NCBI GenBank assembly: GCA_944390365.1
Contig: CALXPW010000012.1
Location: 1 to 37,777 of the forward strand
DNA length: 37,777 nt
Reading direction: 5' to 3'
Source: an uncultured Clostridia bacterium
GTDB taxonomy: Bacteria > Bacillota > Clostridia > TANB77 > CAG-508
In this document: positions 31,851-37,777 of the stretch, one piece after another
Layout of the letters: each line of letters opens with the position of its first letter
How positions within the stretch are numbered: position 1 is the first letter of the stretch
The notes under the pieces: model-generated
What the model saw: only the letters and a program-made list of their open reading frames with translations
What the model was told of the DNA's origin: nothing
The model's database searches: none
Translations under genes and position numbers: made by a program

Positions 31851-31924
31851 CAAAAATACTAGTAAACATGCAGAAAATAACAGATAATTTCTTATCTGTT
31901 ATTCTTCATAGCTCCTCGTGTTGG
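31851..31924. repeat. Direct repeat of tRNA-Asn 3' end plus terminator (distal copy)
   Basis: About 74 bases matching 37371-37444: the terminator hairpin (AACAGATAATTTCTTATCTG) followed by GCTCCTCGTGTTGG, the complement of the tRNA-Asn T-arm/acceptor 3' strand. It looks like the far attachment site of an element integrated at the tRNA 3' end. Confidence 0.75.
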
Positions 31925-32178
31925 TGATAATTAACTTCTACAAGTGTTGATATATCAGTATTCTTTGTCTCTATCTTCTTTTGATTTTGGTAATTTTGGG
32001 GTAATTGTAATATATTGGGTACATTTAAAGAGCTATATTGACTAGCTCTTATTTCTGACTGTAAGGTTTCAAAATCTTTCTGCGACATGTTTTCTAAACT
32101 TACAGATGATAATGAATTATATTTTTGTGCTATTTTATTCCACTCATTATCGGATACAATACTTTTCAATTCTTTCAT
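31906..32178 (-). CDS. Hypothetical protein, 5' end interrupted by TAA
   Basis: 90 codons from ATG 32178, polar, probably helical, family unknown. A better start with AAAGGAG lies at ATG 32211 in the same frame (MEKEYLESI), but TAA at 32182-32184 interrupts it. An intact version would have 101 codons. Its last codons (HQHEEL, stop) come from the tRNA-derived repeat 31851-31924, so the C-terminus may have been created or replaced by recombination. Probably a degraded gene. Confidence 0.4.
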   Translation of the reverse strand: MKELKSIVSDNEWNKIAQKYNSLSSVSLENMSQKDFETLQSEIRASQYSSLNVPNILQLPQNYQNQKKIETKNTDISTLVEVNYHQHEEL

Positions 32179-32302
32179 CTTTTATATTGATTCTAGATAT
32201 TCTTTTTCCATAAGCAACACTCCTTTTTCTTTATTATAGCATATTATGTTGATTTTGCTTGTCGAACGATGTCAAATAAAAAAATAAAATTCACCTTTAT
32301 AG

Positions 32303-32331
32303 TTGACTTTTCTTCATCTCCCTATTATAAT
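32303..32331 (+). promoter_or_regulatory. Consensus promoter of the two-helix membrane protein
   Basis: TTGACT (32303-32308) and TATAAT (32326-32331), spaced 17 bases. The -35 box coincides with a possible TTG start of the same frame, which shows that start to be wrong. Confidence 0.75.
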
Positions 32332-32359
32332 AGTTCTTGTTTACATGGGGGTATTGTCT

Positions 32360-33295
32360 ATGAAAAAGAACATTGAACATCTAATGAATTTTCTAATTTA
32401 TGTAAAAGAACATTTATTATGCTTTGCCTTAGTACTTTTATTCTTTATATTAGCTGGTGTTGTATTAGTTCACTTACCAATTTATAATCCTACTAATATT
32501 GAAGAACAACAAATTATGATTTTGGGAGTTTCTCTAGGAAATTGGAGTATTTGGCTTACAATATGTGGCTTAATTGTTACTGCTTTATGGTCTGCTTACC
32601 AATATACTAAAAATGTTTCTAGAAAGCAACAGGAAAAAGCATCAATAATAGCCAAATCTTTCTCTGAGCAATTAACTATAAAGTGTGCAATTATATGCAC
32701 CGTAATACAAAATTCAGAATTATATGATTTTTTAGAATTAGATTCCAAAAGTTATGAATCTTTTAAAACATTTAATACAAATGAAATACGAGCAATTTAT
32801 AATGATGATGACTTTGTAGAAAAATATAAAGAATTGAAATCAAAAGTTGATCTAAATACAATATATTATAGATTGTTAGACTCTTTTACTTCATTTGAGA
32901 AATTTGAAGATATAACTTCACAAAATAAAACCTATACTGTAGAAGAAGCTCATAAATTATTTAACTCCGAGTATTCTTATTTGCCTTTTAAATTTAATAT
33001 ATTAGTATCAAATGTCTTAAATGAATTAGAATATTTATGTATGGAATTATCTAGTCAAGCAGCTGATTCAAAATATGTGTATCAGTCACTACATCAAGTA
33101 TTTTTAAGAACTCTAAGATCTCTTGCTATAGAAATAGCTATATCAAACAATAATAATTATACTGATAAGTATTATACTAGTACAATCCATATATATAATT
33201 ATTGGACTCAATTATACGTTAACAATTTAAAGAAAGAAAAGAAAAAGAAAGAAAGAGTTAATAAAATTTTAGATCCTAAAATAAAGACAGTATAA
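32360..33295 (+). CDS. Hypothetical membrane-anchored protein
   Basis: 311 residues from ATG 32360 (GGGGGT upstream; chosen because the promoter overlaps any earlier start). Two membrane helices (about 19-42 and 57-80) precede a cytoplasmic, mostly helical domain of about 225 residues and a lysine-rich tail (KKEKKKKERV). No catalytic motif or family recognised. The plan of two helices plus a soluble helical domain is seen in putative phage-defence effectors and abortive-infection proteins, but that is only analogy. It lies inside the tRNA-flanked segment with GmrSD-like and HNH genes, which gives weak support. Confidence 0.6.
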   Translation: MKKNIEHLMNFLIYVKEHLLCFALVLLFFILAGVVLVHLPIYNPTNIEEQQIMILGVSLGNWSIWLTICGLIVTALWSAYQYTKNVSRKQQEKASIIAKSFSEQLTIKCAIICTVIQNSELYDFLELDSKSYESFKTFNTNEIRAIYNDDDFVEKYKELKSKVDLNTIYYRLLDSFTSFEKFEDITSQNKTYTVEEAHKLFNSEYSYLPFKFNILVSNVLNELEYLCMELSSQAADSKYVYQSLHQVFLRTLRSLAIEIAISNNNNYTDKYYTSTIHIYNYWTQLYVNNLKKEKKKKERVNKILDPKIKTV

Positions 33296-33311
33296 TAACT
33301 ATACTGTCTTT
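33283..33311 (+). terminator. Bidirectional terminator
   Basis: AAAGACAGTATA and TATACTGTCTTT form a 12-bp stem. It overlaps the stop of the plus-strand membrane-protein gene and lies just past the stop of the convergent 20-codon gene. T-rich sequence follows on the plus strand. Confidence 0.75.
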
Positions 33312-33313
33312 AT

Positions 33314-33376
33314 CTATTTATTTTTTCCATCTTGATTAACAACAATAGGCATATCTTTCATCCAATCTCCATACAT
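33314..33376 (-). CDS. 20-residue peptide gene
   Basis: ATG 33376 encodes MYGDWMKDMP-IVVNQDGKNK and TAG. AAGGAGG lies seven bases before the ATG. A perfect promoter (33420-33448), a short leader with a hairpin (33391-33412) and a terminator (33283-33311) frame it, so the whole unit is about 140 bases. The peptide is soluble, without a secretion signal. It is convergent with the membrane protein at 32360. Function unknown; a signalling, leader or toxin peptide are all possible. The expression signals are unusually good for a chance frame. Confidence 0.5.
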   Translation of the reverse strand: MYGDWMKDMPIVVNQDGKNK

Positions 33377-33390
33377 ATAAATTCCTCCTT

Positions 33391-33412
33391 ACATTAATAT
33401 ATTTATTAATGT
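33391..33412 (-). promoter_or_regulatory. Leader hairpin of the 20-residue peptide gene
   Basis: ACATTAATA pairs with TATTAATGT around a short loop, between the promoter and the AAGGAGG site, at about the transcript start. It may stabilise the 5' end or bind a regulator. Confidence 0.4.
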
Positions 33413-33419
33413 TTAGTAT

Positions 33420-33448
33420 ATTATATGTGTAAATTTTTAATAAGTCAA
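33420..33448 (-). promoter_or_regulatory. Consensus promoter of the 20-residue peptide gene
   Basis: On the minus strand, TTGACT (33448-33443) and TATAAT (33425-33420) are spaced 17 bases. Confidence 0.75.
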
Positions 33449-33539
33449 TATTTTTCTGTGAATATTTTTTATTATTTTTTTGACTCAAAGCCAGTGCGTT
33501 AAAATCAATTCTAAGCCGTTTTTATTTTTATACATAACC

Positions 33540-34913
33540 TTATAACTTTTTGCAATAATCTAAGCAAATCCAGCCTGATGGTATTTTACCCCAGTTTCCA
33601 GAAACTTCTGTTACATCACATTGCACTCCATTGCATAATCCATTTGGCCTATATCCACATTCTCTTAAAACTTGTACTTGAGCATTACTTGTTAATTCTG
33701 AATATTCTTTCCAAGAATAATTGGTACTAGGTCCGGTTCTTACAGTTAGTATTTCTGCATTTACTTCATACTTTCCTGCCATATATTTATTTTGGCTTTG
33801 ACTCGAGCCAGAATTTGAACTTATTTTAGTCGTATAGTCTAAGCAAATCCAACCATCTTTTGTTTTACCCCAGTTTTCTTTTTCCGCAGTAATTGTTACT
33901 GTTGTACCATTTGTATATCCACCTACTATACTATATGATGTGCTTGCACCAGAACGGATATTTAATCCACTAGCAGTATTTATTTTTATAGTATAATTTA
34001 CTTTTTCTACATTTGACGTAACATTGTCTGTTACTGTAACATCTGTATTATTTTCTTTTATATCTGTTCTATCGTTTTCGTAGCAATAGTACCCTGTAGC
34101 ATTTGCATAATTTCTAAAATTATCTATTGTAACATATACAGTATTCCCTTCTACTGTCGCTTTGCCTCTTCTTGAACTAACATCAAATTTGCCAGAATAC
34201 AAATATGGGTCGTATATTTTTAGCGTGTTTCCATCTATTCCAACTATCACAATGAAATGTCCACCATAAGTGAATAAACCCTCATTACAACTTACAATTA
34301 CATAGTAGTTATTTTTTACTAAGTCAACTGCTGTATTTAGGCTATACGTTTCTTGGTAAGTTATATCAAACACATCTGCTACCCACTTCATTGCAGAGAA
34401 ATATGTTCCGTTATTTGTGCTTCTATAGCCATATTCTACAAATAAATCTCCCATTTCTGGTGGAGTAATTACACCTTTAATACTTGACACTACCATTGCT
34501 GCTGAAGTTGGACCACATCCACTAGTCCCCATTGTTTGCGAACTATCTCCAATAGATGAATACATATAATTTACCCAACGTGAATCTGCTTGATTATAAT
34601 AAGTTAAGCCTAGATATTCACCCAATTTTATATTTGGTGTTTTGCTAGAACCATTATATGCAACTTCTCCCTGACGTATGAATCCTTCTTCCTCTAAGTC
34701 TGCTTCTTGCACTTCAAGAGTTTGCTCATCTTCTTCTGTTAAATCAGGTATTTCAGTTGTACAAACTTTATTAGTTATAACATTTGTAGTAATTTCTACA
34801 TCTTTTGTTAGAATGTTTTCATCAGCTTTTGTAAAGCATATTCCCAATATTATGCTCGCTATTACTAATATGAGAATTACCACTACACAAGCAATTGTCA
34901 TTTTTTTACTCAT
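33540..34913 (-). CDS. C39-like cysteine peptidase with two SH3b domains
   Basis: 457 residues. An N-terminal membrane anchor (about 5-26) and an acidic linker (about 50-80) precede a papain-like C39-type domain with C133 in GTSGCGPTS, H219 in YGGHFIVIVG and D235 in IYDPY. Two bacterial SH3 domains (about 313-370 and 390-457) end it; each has the pattern L-N/T-I/V-R-S/T-G-x-S-T-x-Y and GWICLDY. SH3b domains bind cell-wall peptides, so this is probably a wall-associated peptidase acting outside the cell. AGGAGG precedes the ATG. Its first 101 bases of leader and start are duplicated at 29222-29322. Confidence 0.86.
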   Translation of the reverse strand: MSKKMTIACVVVILILVIASIILGICFTKADENILTKDVEITTNVITNKVCTTEIPDLTEEDEQTLEVQEADLEEEGFIRQGEVAYNGSSKTPNIKLGEYLGLTYYNQADSRWVNYMYSSIGDSSQTMGTSGCGPTSAAMVVSSIKGVITPPEMGDLFVEYGYRSTNNGTYFSAMKWVADVFDITYQETYSLNTAVDLVKNNYYVIVSCNEGLFTYGGHFIVIVGIDGNTLKIYDPYLYSGKFDVSSRRGKATVEGNTVYVTIDNFRNYANATGYYCYENDRTDIKENNTDVTVTDNVTSNVEKVNYTIKINTASGLNIRSGASTSYSIVGGYTNGTTVTITAEKENWGKTKDGWICLDYTTKISSNSGSSQSQNKYMAGKYEVNAEILTVRTGPSTNYSWKEYSELTSNAQVQVLRECGYRPNGLCNGVQCDVTEVSGNWGKIPSGWICLDYCKKL

Positions 34914-34959
34914 AATAAAAACCTCCTGCTATATTATACGTTTTGGTGGTAAATTTTGT
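34859..34959. repeat. 101-bp duplicated leader, copy B
   Basis: Leader and first codons of the C39-like peptidase gene; near-identical to 29222-29322. The two copies are in the same orientation, 5.6 kb apart. Confidence 0.9.
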
Positions 34960-34960
34960 C

Positions 34961-34989
34961 TTGTCTAATCAATAAATGTTTGTTATAAT
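34961..34989 (+). promoter_or_regulatory. Promoter of the DUF262 gene
   Basis: TTGTCT (34961-34966) and TATAAT (34984-34989), spaced 17 bases, 33 bases before the start codon; AAAGGGG serves as ribosome-binding site. Confidence 0.65.
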
Positions 34990-35021
34990 ATGAACATAAT
35001 ATATAAAAGAAAGGGGAAAAA

Positions 35022-36722
35022 ATGAGTAATATAGTTGATAATAGTATAACAATATATGAAGCAATGAAAAATATAGAAAACGGAAAATATGTAATGCCTG
35101 CTTTCCAAAGAGAATATGTATGGAGTTCCGATCAAATAGAAAAATTATGGGACTCTATTCTTCTAGATTATCCTATTTCAAATTTTTTATTTTGGCATAT
35201 TGATGATAGCAATGTTACTTGGGATACATATTTTTGTAATTTTTTAAACAGAGTAACTTTTAATAGTAGTAAACAATCGATTGGTGTAACCTATCCAATC
35301 AATAGTATAAATTTTAATTATACCGATATAGCAATATTAGATGGACAACAAAGATTAACTTCTTTATATTTATCTTTAATGGGTAATACTTATATAAAGC
35401 CTAAGTTCTCCAAAAAACAAGGAGGAGTTGAATACGTTTATAAAATTTTTATTGAACTAGACAAGAATAAAAGTGAAACCGATGAAGAAGATTATAATAG
35501 TAAAAAATATGATATTAGGTTTACAACCAAAGGCATAAGTATAAATCCAAGTTCAACACAATTTGAATTAAGAAATATATTAAATGAAGATTTCTTAAAT
35601 GATGATACAAGAGAAAAGGCAATACAAGATACTATAAAAGATATTCCAGAAAATAGCAAAGAATATGCTAGAAATATTTTATTAAAATTATATAATAAAA
35701 TTTGTGTTGAAAAATTGATTCGTTATACAGAAATAAGAGATATGTCACAAGATGACGCATTAGAAATGTTTATTAGGTTTAATAACGGTGGAAAGAAGTT
35801 ACGTAAACACGAAATTACTATGTCAATTCTTGAGGTTTATTGGCCTAATGCTAGAGAGCAATTTTCTATACTATTATCAGGTGTATATGAAGAATTTAAT
35901 ACTGATTTGATTATTAGAACTGCTCTTATGTTATATGGAGATGTAACAAAAACAATAATCAATAAAAAAGTAGCAGATGATTTAAAAAATAATTGGAGTG
36001 ATTTCAAAATTGCCTTTAAAAATTTACAAAATGCTTTTGAAAAACTAAATGTTGATATGAAACATTTTGTAAATGATTACACAAAGCTTGTTCCTTTAAT
36101 CTATCACATTTATCATAATCCAAATACTTATGAACAAGATTTAGATGCAATTCGAGTATATTTAACAAGGACAATATTCTTCATTTATTTTCGTTCTGGA
36201 ACACCAGGAAAATTGCAAAGATTAAAATCGAACATCATCAACAATAATATGAAAATAACCATTGACATGCTTGATACAATGGCAGAATTGCAAATTACAG
36301 ATAGTAAAATAGAAGATATCTTAAATAGCGAAAAAGGCAGTCGATTAGTAGAAGAAGTTCTTTACTTTATAGGTAGAGATTGGATAGATACAAGCATAAA
36401 TTATGAACAAGACCATTTACACCCAGAAAGTAGATTTAATGAACCCAAACCTTTCTCTATATCAATCGAGGAGTGGAAAAAATGGTATATCAACCGTAAT
36501 AGATTACCTAATATTCATTTATTAAGTGAGTATGAAAATAAAAGTAAAAATAATAGAAGGCTTGTCGATTATGTTAATAATATGGACGAAGAGCAAAAGA
36601 AAAAGTTTTATGCTCAATCTTTAATTCCAGCAAATACATCATTAGAAATTGAAAATTTTGGAGAATTTTATGAAAAAAGAAAGGAAATTTTAAAGGAAAA
36701 AATATTGGAATTACTAAAATAA
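35022..36722 (+). CDS. DUF262/DUF1524 (GmrSD-like) protein
   Basis: 566 residues. The N-terminal DUF262 domain has VMPAFQREYVW (about 24-34), LWDSILLDYPI and the nucleotide-binding motif DGQQR at 107-111. A helical middle with EMFIRFNNGGKKL follows. The C-terminal region carries YEQDHLHPESRF (about 459-470) and NRNRLPNIHLL with NKSKNNRR, an HNH-like DUF1524 nuclease arrangement. This fused architecture is that of GmrSD-type type IV restriction proteins, which cut modified phage DNA using NTP. It has its own promoter. Position in a tRNA-flanked segment beside an HNH gene fits a defence role, which is inferred. Confidence 0.85.
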   Translation: MSNIVDNSITIYEAMKNIENGKYVMPAFQREYVWSSDQIEKLWDSILLDYPISNFLFWHIDDSNVTWDTYFCNFLNRVTFNSSKQSIGVTYPINSINFNYTDIAILDGQQRLTSLYLSLMGNTYIKPKFSKKQGGVEYVYKIFIELDKNKSETDEEDYNSKKYDIRFTTKGISINPSSTQFELRNILNEDFLNDDTREKAIQDTIKDIPENSKEYARNILLKLYNKICVEKLIRYTEIRDMSQDDALEMFIRFNNGGKKLRKHEITMSILEVYWPNAREQFSILLSGVYEEFNTDLIIRTALMLYGDVTKTIINKKVADDLKNNWSDFKIAFKNLQNAFEKLNVDMKHFVNDYTKLVPLIYHIYHNPNTYEQDLDAIRVYLTRTIFFIYFRSGTPGKLQRLKSNIINNNMKITIDMLDTMAELQITDSKIEDILNSEKGSRLVEEVLYFIGRDWIDTSINYEQDHLHPESRFNEPKPFSISIEEWKKWYINRNRLPNIHLLSEYENKSKNNRRLVDYVNNMDEEQKKKFYAQSLIPANTSLEIENFGEFYEKRKEILKEKILELLK

Positions 36723-36745
36723 TTATTAAATATTGAAAACAATTT

Positions 36746-36780
36746 AAATTATGAAAAACTCTTCTATCTTTTCATAATTT
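36746..36780 (+). terminator. Hairpin after the DUF262 gene
   Basis: AAATTATGAAAA and TTTTCATAATTT form a 12-bp stem 24 bases past the stop. No clear T run follows, so termination is likely but not certain. Confidence 0.45.
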
Positions 36781-36794
36781 ATAACGAATATGAA

Positions 36795-36823
36795 TTGACA
36801 TAATTCTGATAATATACTATAAT
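36795..36823 (+). promoter_or_regulatory. Perfect consensus promoter for a short RNA
   Basis: TTGACA (36795-36800) and TATAAT (36818-36823), spaced exactly 17 bases: a full match to the sigma-A consensus, with no gene following on this strand. Confidence 0.8.
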
Positions 36824-36829
36824 GGTTAT

Positions 36830-36903
36830 AGTAATTAGATTTTCTATTTTCTTTTCTAATACTATCATAGAGGTTCAAAAAATGAACCTCTCTCTTTCTT
36901 TTT
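36830..36903 (+). ncRNA. Candidate small RNA between DUF262 and HNH genes
   Basis: A transcript from about 36830 would hold a stem ATAGT-A-ATTAGA/TCTAAT-ACTAT with a pyrimidine-rich loop, and a terminator hairpin AGAGGTTC/GAACCTCT (36869-36891) followed by a pyrimidine/T run. It would be roughly 70-75 nt. No usable open frame lies inside. The perfect promoter so close to a terminator is the main evidence. Confidence 0.55.
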
Positions 36904-36942
36904 AAGAGTATATAGTTCTTCTATTTATATTTTTTTCAAAGG

Positions 36943-37320
36943 TTAATTTTGTATCTTATATCCAATCTTACTATGTATTTCTTTGTGACAATTTGAGCAA
37001 ACTAGAATACATTTTAATGCCTCTTGCTTATATTCATTCCACGACATAGTATTTCCAGAACCTAATTTAAATTCTTTTATTGATGGATCTTCATGATGAA
37101 ATTCAAGAGCATCTACACATCTATCATAACCACATATAGAACATTTTCCACCTAATAATTTAATTGCTTGTAATTTCATACTTCTTCTCAATACTGTTTT
37201 TTGATGCTTTCTTGTAGTATAATTATTTCTTGTAGATTCACCGCTACATTCATAACAATATATTCTAGTAGATGATTTAGTTTCAAACTTACTATTACAA
37301 ATTTCACATATTCTAATCAT
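36943..37320 (-). CDS. HNH endonuclease-like protein
   Basis: About 125 residues. A zinc-finger pair (C-E-I-C near the start and C-Y-E-C about 17 residues later) is followed by an HNH fold: CSICGYDRCVDALEFHHED with the catalytic His pair, and C-S-N-C-H-K-E-I-H at the end. This resembles HNH homing or restriction nucleases. An in-frame ATG at 37350 adds ten residues, but a -10-like TATACT lies directly before it and GAAAG precedes ATG 37320, so 37320 is preferred. It is adjacent to the tRNA-Asn terminator, at the tRNA-proximal end of the bracketed segment. Confidence 0.8.
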   Translation of the reverse strand: MIRICEICNSKFETKSSTRIYCYECSGESTRNNYTTRKHQKTVLRRSMKLQAIKLLGGKCSICGYDRCVDALEFHHEDPSIKEFKLGSGNTMSWNEYKQEALKCILVCSNCHKEIHSKIGYKIQN

Positions 37321-37370
37321 TGCAACCAACTTTCTACATAATTTTAGCATAAGTATACTATAAATAGCAT

Positions 37371-37444
37371 CAAATTACTAGCGAACACGCAAAAAAATAA
37401 CAGATAATTTCTTATCTGCTATCTTTTATGGCTCCTCGTGTTGG
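37371..37444. repeat. Direct repeat of tRNA-Asn 3' end plus terminator (tRNA-proximal copy)
   Basis: Partner of 31851-31924. It contains the functional tRNA 3' end and its terminator. The two copies differ at several positions, so the event is not recent. Confidence 0.75.
37391..37422 (-). terminator. Terminator of the rRNA/tRNA-Asn operon
   Basis: On the minus strand, ATAGCAGATAA-GAAA-TTATCTGTTAT forms an 11-bp stem with a GAAA loop, followed by TTTTTTT. It begins seven bases after the encoded CCA. Confidence 0.85.
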
Positions 37445-37735
37445 ACTCGAACCAACGACCTATCGGTTACTGCACTACACTAATTTTCACTAGCATTATA
37501 TAAATATAATTTGTAGTCTGGACTTTCTCTTTGCCATATCTTATGACTTAGGCAGGTGGTGTAAAGTCTCTACACATAGCTTTCGCCTTGCTCGGTGTTA
37601 CCATCAGCTATACTGTTATGGCTTTCACCGAATTAGCCACCTTTTACATCTATAAGTTTCCTTATAGAGCTGCTAACATCTCGGTTTTTCAACCTGCTCC
37701 ACAGCCGAGCGCTCTACCGACTGAGCTAACGAGGA
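37429..37735 (-). tRNA. tRNA-Asn(GUU) interrupted by a group I intron
   Basis: The 5' exon (37735-37701) is TCCTCGTTAGCTC... ending GGCTGT; the 3' exon (37469-37429) is TAACCGATAGGTC..., the T-arm GTTGG-TTCGAGT-CCAAC, acceptor ACGAGGA, G73 and an encoded CCA. Joined, they make a 76-nt tRNA with loop CTGTTAA, anticodon GUU, and a 7-bp acceptor stem. The intron lies between anticodon bases 35 and 36. Base pair 27-43 is C-U, a small oddity. The tRNA follows 5S rRNA by about ten bases, the usual Firmicute order. Charging with Asn and Q34 modification (see queH) are family knowledge. Confidence 0.92.
37470..37700 (-). ncRNA. Group I intron (IC3-like) in tRNA-Asn
   Basis: 231 nt with no open frame. 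P1 is GGCUGU of the 5' exon paired with GCAGCU (37673-37668), giving the U-G pair at the splice site. P10 is UAAC of the 3' exon with GUUA (37677-37674). P2 is CTATAAG-GAAA-CTTATAG. P3 is AGGTGG/CCACCT (37642-37637 with 37559-37554). P4 is CGGTG/CACCG (37630-37626 with 37597-37593). P7 pairs GACT of AGAGACT with AGTC of AAAGTCCA. The intron ends in G. These are the defining group I features, arranged as in bacterial tRNA introns. Confidence 0.92.
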
Positions 37736-37744
37736 ATATATAAC

Positions 37745-37777
37745 TCTGGCGACAACCTATTTTCTCAGCAGGGTAAC
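37745..37777 (-). rRNA. rrf: 5S ribosomal RNA, 3' end (partial)
   Basis: On the minus strand the window starts with ACCCTGCTGAGAAAATAGG then TTGTCGCCAG, the conserved 3' end of Firmicute 5S rRNA. The gene continues beyond the window; its exact 3' end is uncertain by a few bases. Confidence 0.82.

Noticed and set aside
32303..32359. TTG start for the membrane protein at 32303
   Set aside because: It coincides with the -35 box of a consensus promoter, so it would lie upstream of the transcript start; ATG 32360 is preferred.
37431..37735. Reading the 3' tRNA block and the 5' tRNA block as two separate broken tRNA pseudogenes
   Set aside because: The halves join precisely at the anticodon loop into a complete tRNA-Asn, and the intervening 231 nt show group I pairings including P1 and P10, so this is an intron-containing gene.

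Overview
The window looks like chromosomal DNA from a low-GC, spore-forming Firmicute of the class Clostridia, probably an uncultured gut-type lineage. This rests on the strong A+T bias, the sporulation and germination genes (spoIIM, gpr), Firmicute-like gene neighbourhoods (spoIIM next to xerD, murB next to yvcK), strong AGGAGG ribosome-binding sites, and an rRNA operon whose 5S gene is followed directly by a tRNA-Asn gene. Most genes lie on the minus strand.

Layout. 1-0.8 kb: a stand-alone plus-strand leucine-rich-repeat-variant gene with its own promoter and terminator. 0.8-5.7 kb: an unknown protein, XerD-type recombinase, SpoIIM, an endonuclease-Q-like PHP protein and a small two-gene unit with a degenerate HD-like protein. 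5.8-10.9 kb: a frameshifted lytic transglycosylase, DNA polymerase I, a Ca2+/Na+ antiporter and a DUF4358 protein. 11-14.8 kb: an accessory patch with a RhuM-family protein, a DUF1016 remnant, a TudS-like desulfidase, a PP-loop ATPase split by an in-frame stop, and a QueH-acetyltransferase fusion. 14.8-20.5 kb: two paralogous membrane proteins, ruvB, a TagO/WecA-type transferase and rpiA in one tightly spaced run. 20.9-30.1 kb: gpr, a second stand-alone plus-strand gene, holA, a frameshifted ruvC, a glycogen-debranching-type enzyme, yvcK, murB and an MBL-fold hydrolase. 30.2-31.7 kb: an IS110-family element with a likely bridge-RNA region. 31.9-37.4 kb: a 5.5-kb accessory segment bracketed by a direct repeat of the tRNA-Asn 3' end plus its terminator. 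It holds a membrane protein, a 20-codon peptide gene, a C39-like peptidase, a DUF262/DUF1524 (GmrSD-like) protein, a short RNA gene and an HNH protein. 37.4-37.8 kb: tRNA-Asn interrupted by a group I intron, then the 3' end of 5S rRNA.

The observations most worth following are these. (1) Both core genes that need a +1 frameshift (ruvC and the transglycosylase) need it exactly at a CGG codon, and I found no other in-frame CGG in any minus-strand gene. (2) A 231-nt group I intron splits the anticodon of tRNA-Asn(GUU), with readable P1, P3, P4, P7 and P10 pairings. (3) Three dispersed palindromic elements share a conserved asymmetric core but have unrelated, self-complementary arms. A separate 317-bp giant hairpin and two simpler palindromes have arms that run into the stop codons of the adjoining genes. 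(4) Compact autonomous transcription units with consensus promoters lie inside the tRNA-flanked segment. Several genes are interrupted (ruvC, transglycosylase, PP-loop ATPase, DUF1016 remnant, the 90-codon ORF at 31.9 kb), so assembly error must be excluded before biology is inferred.
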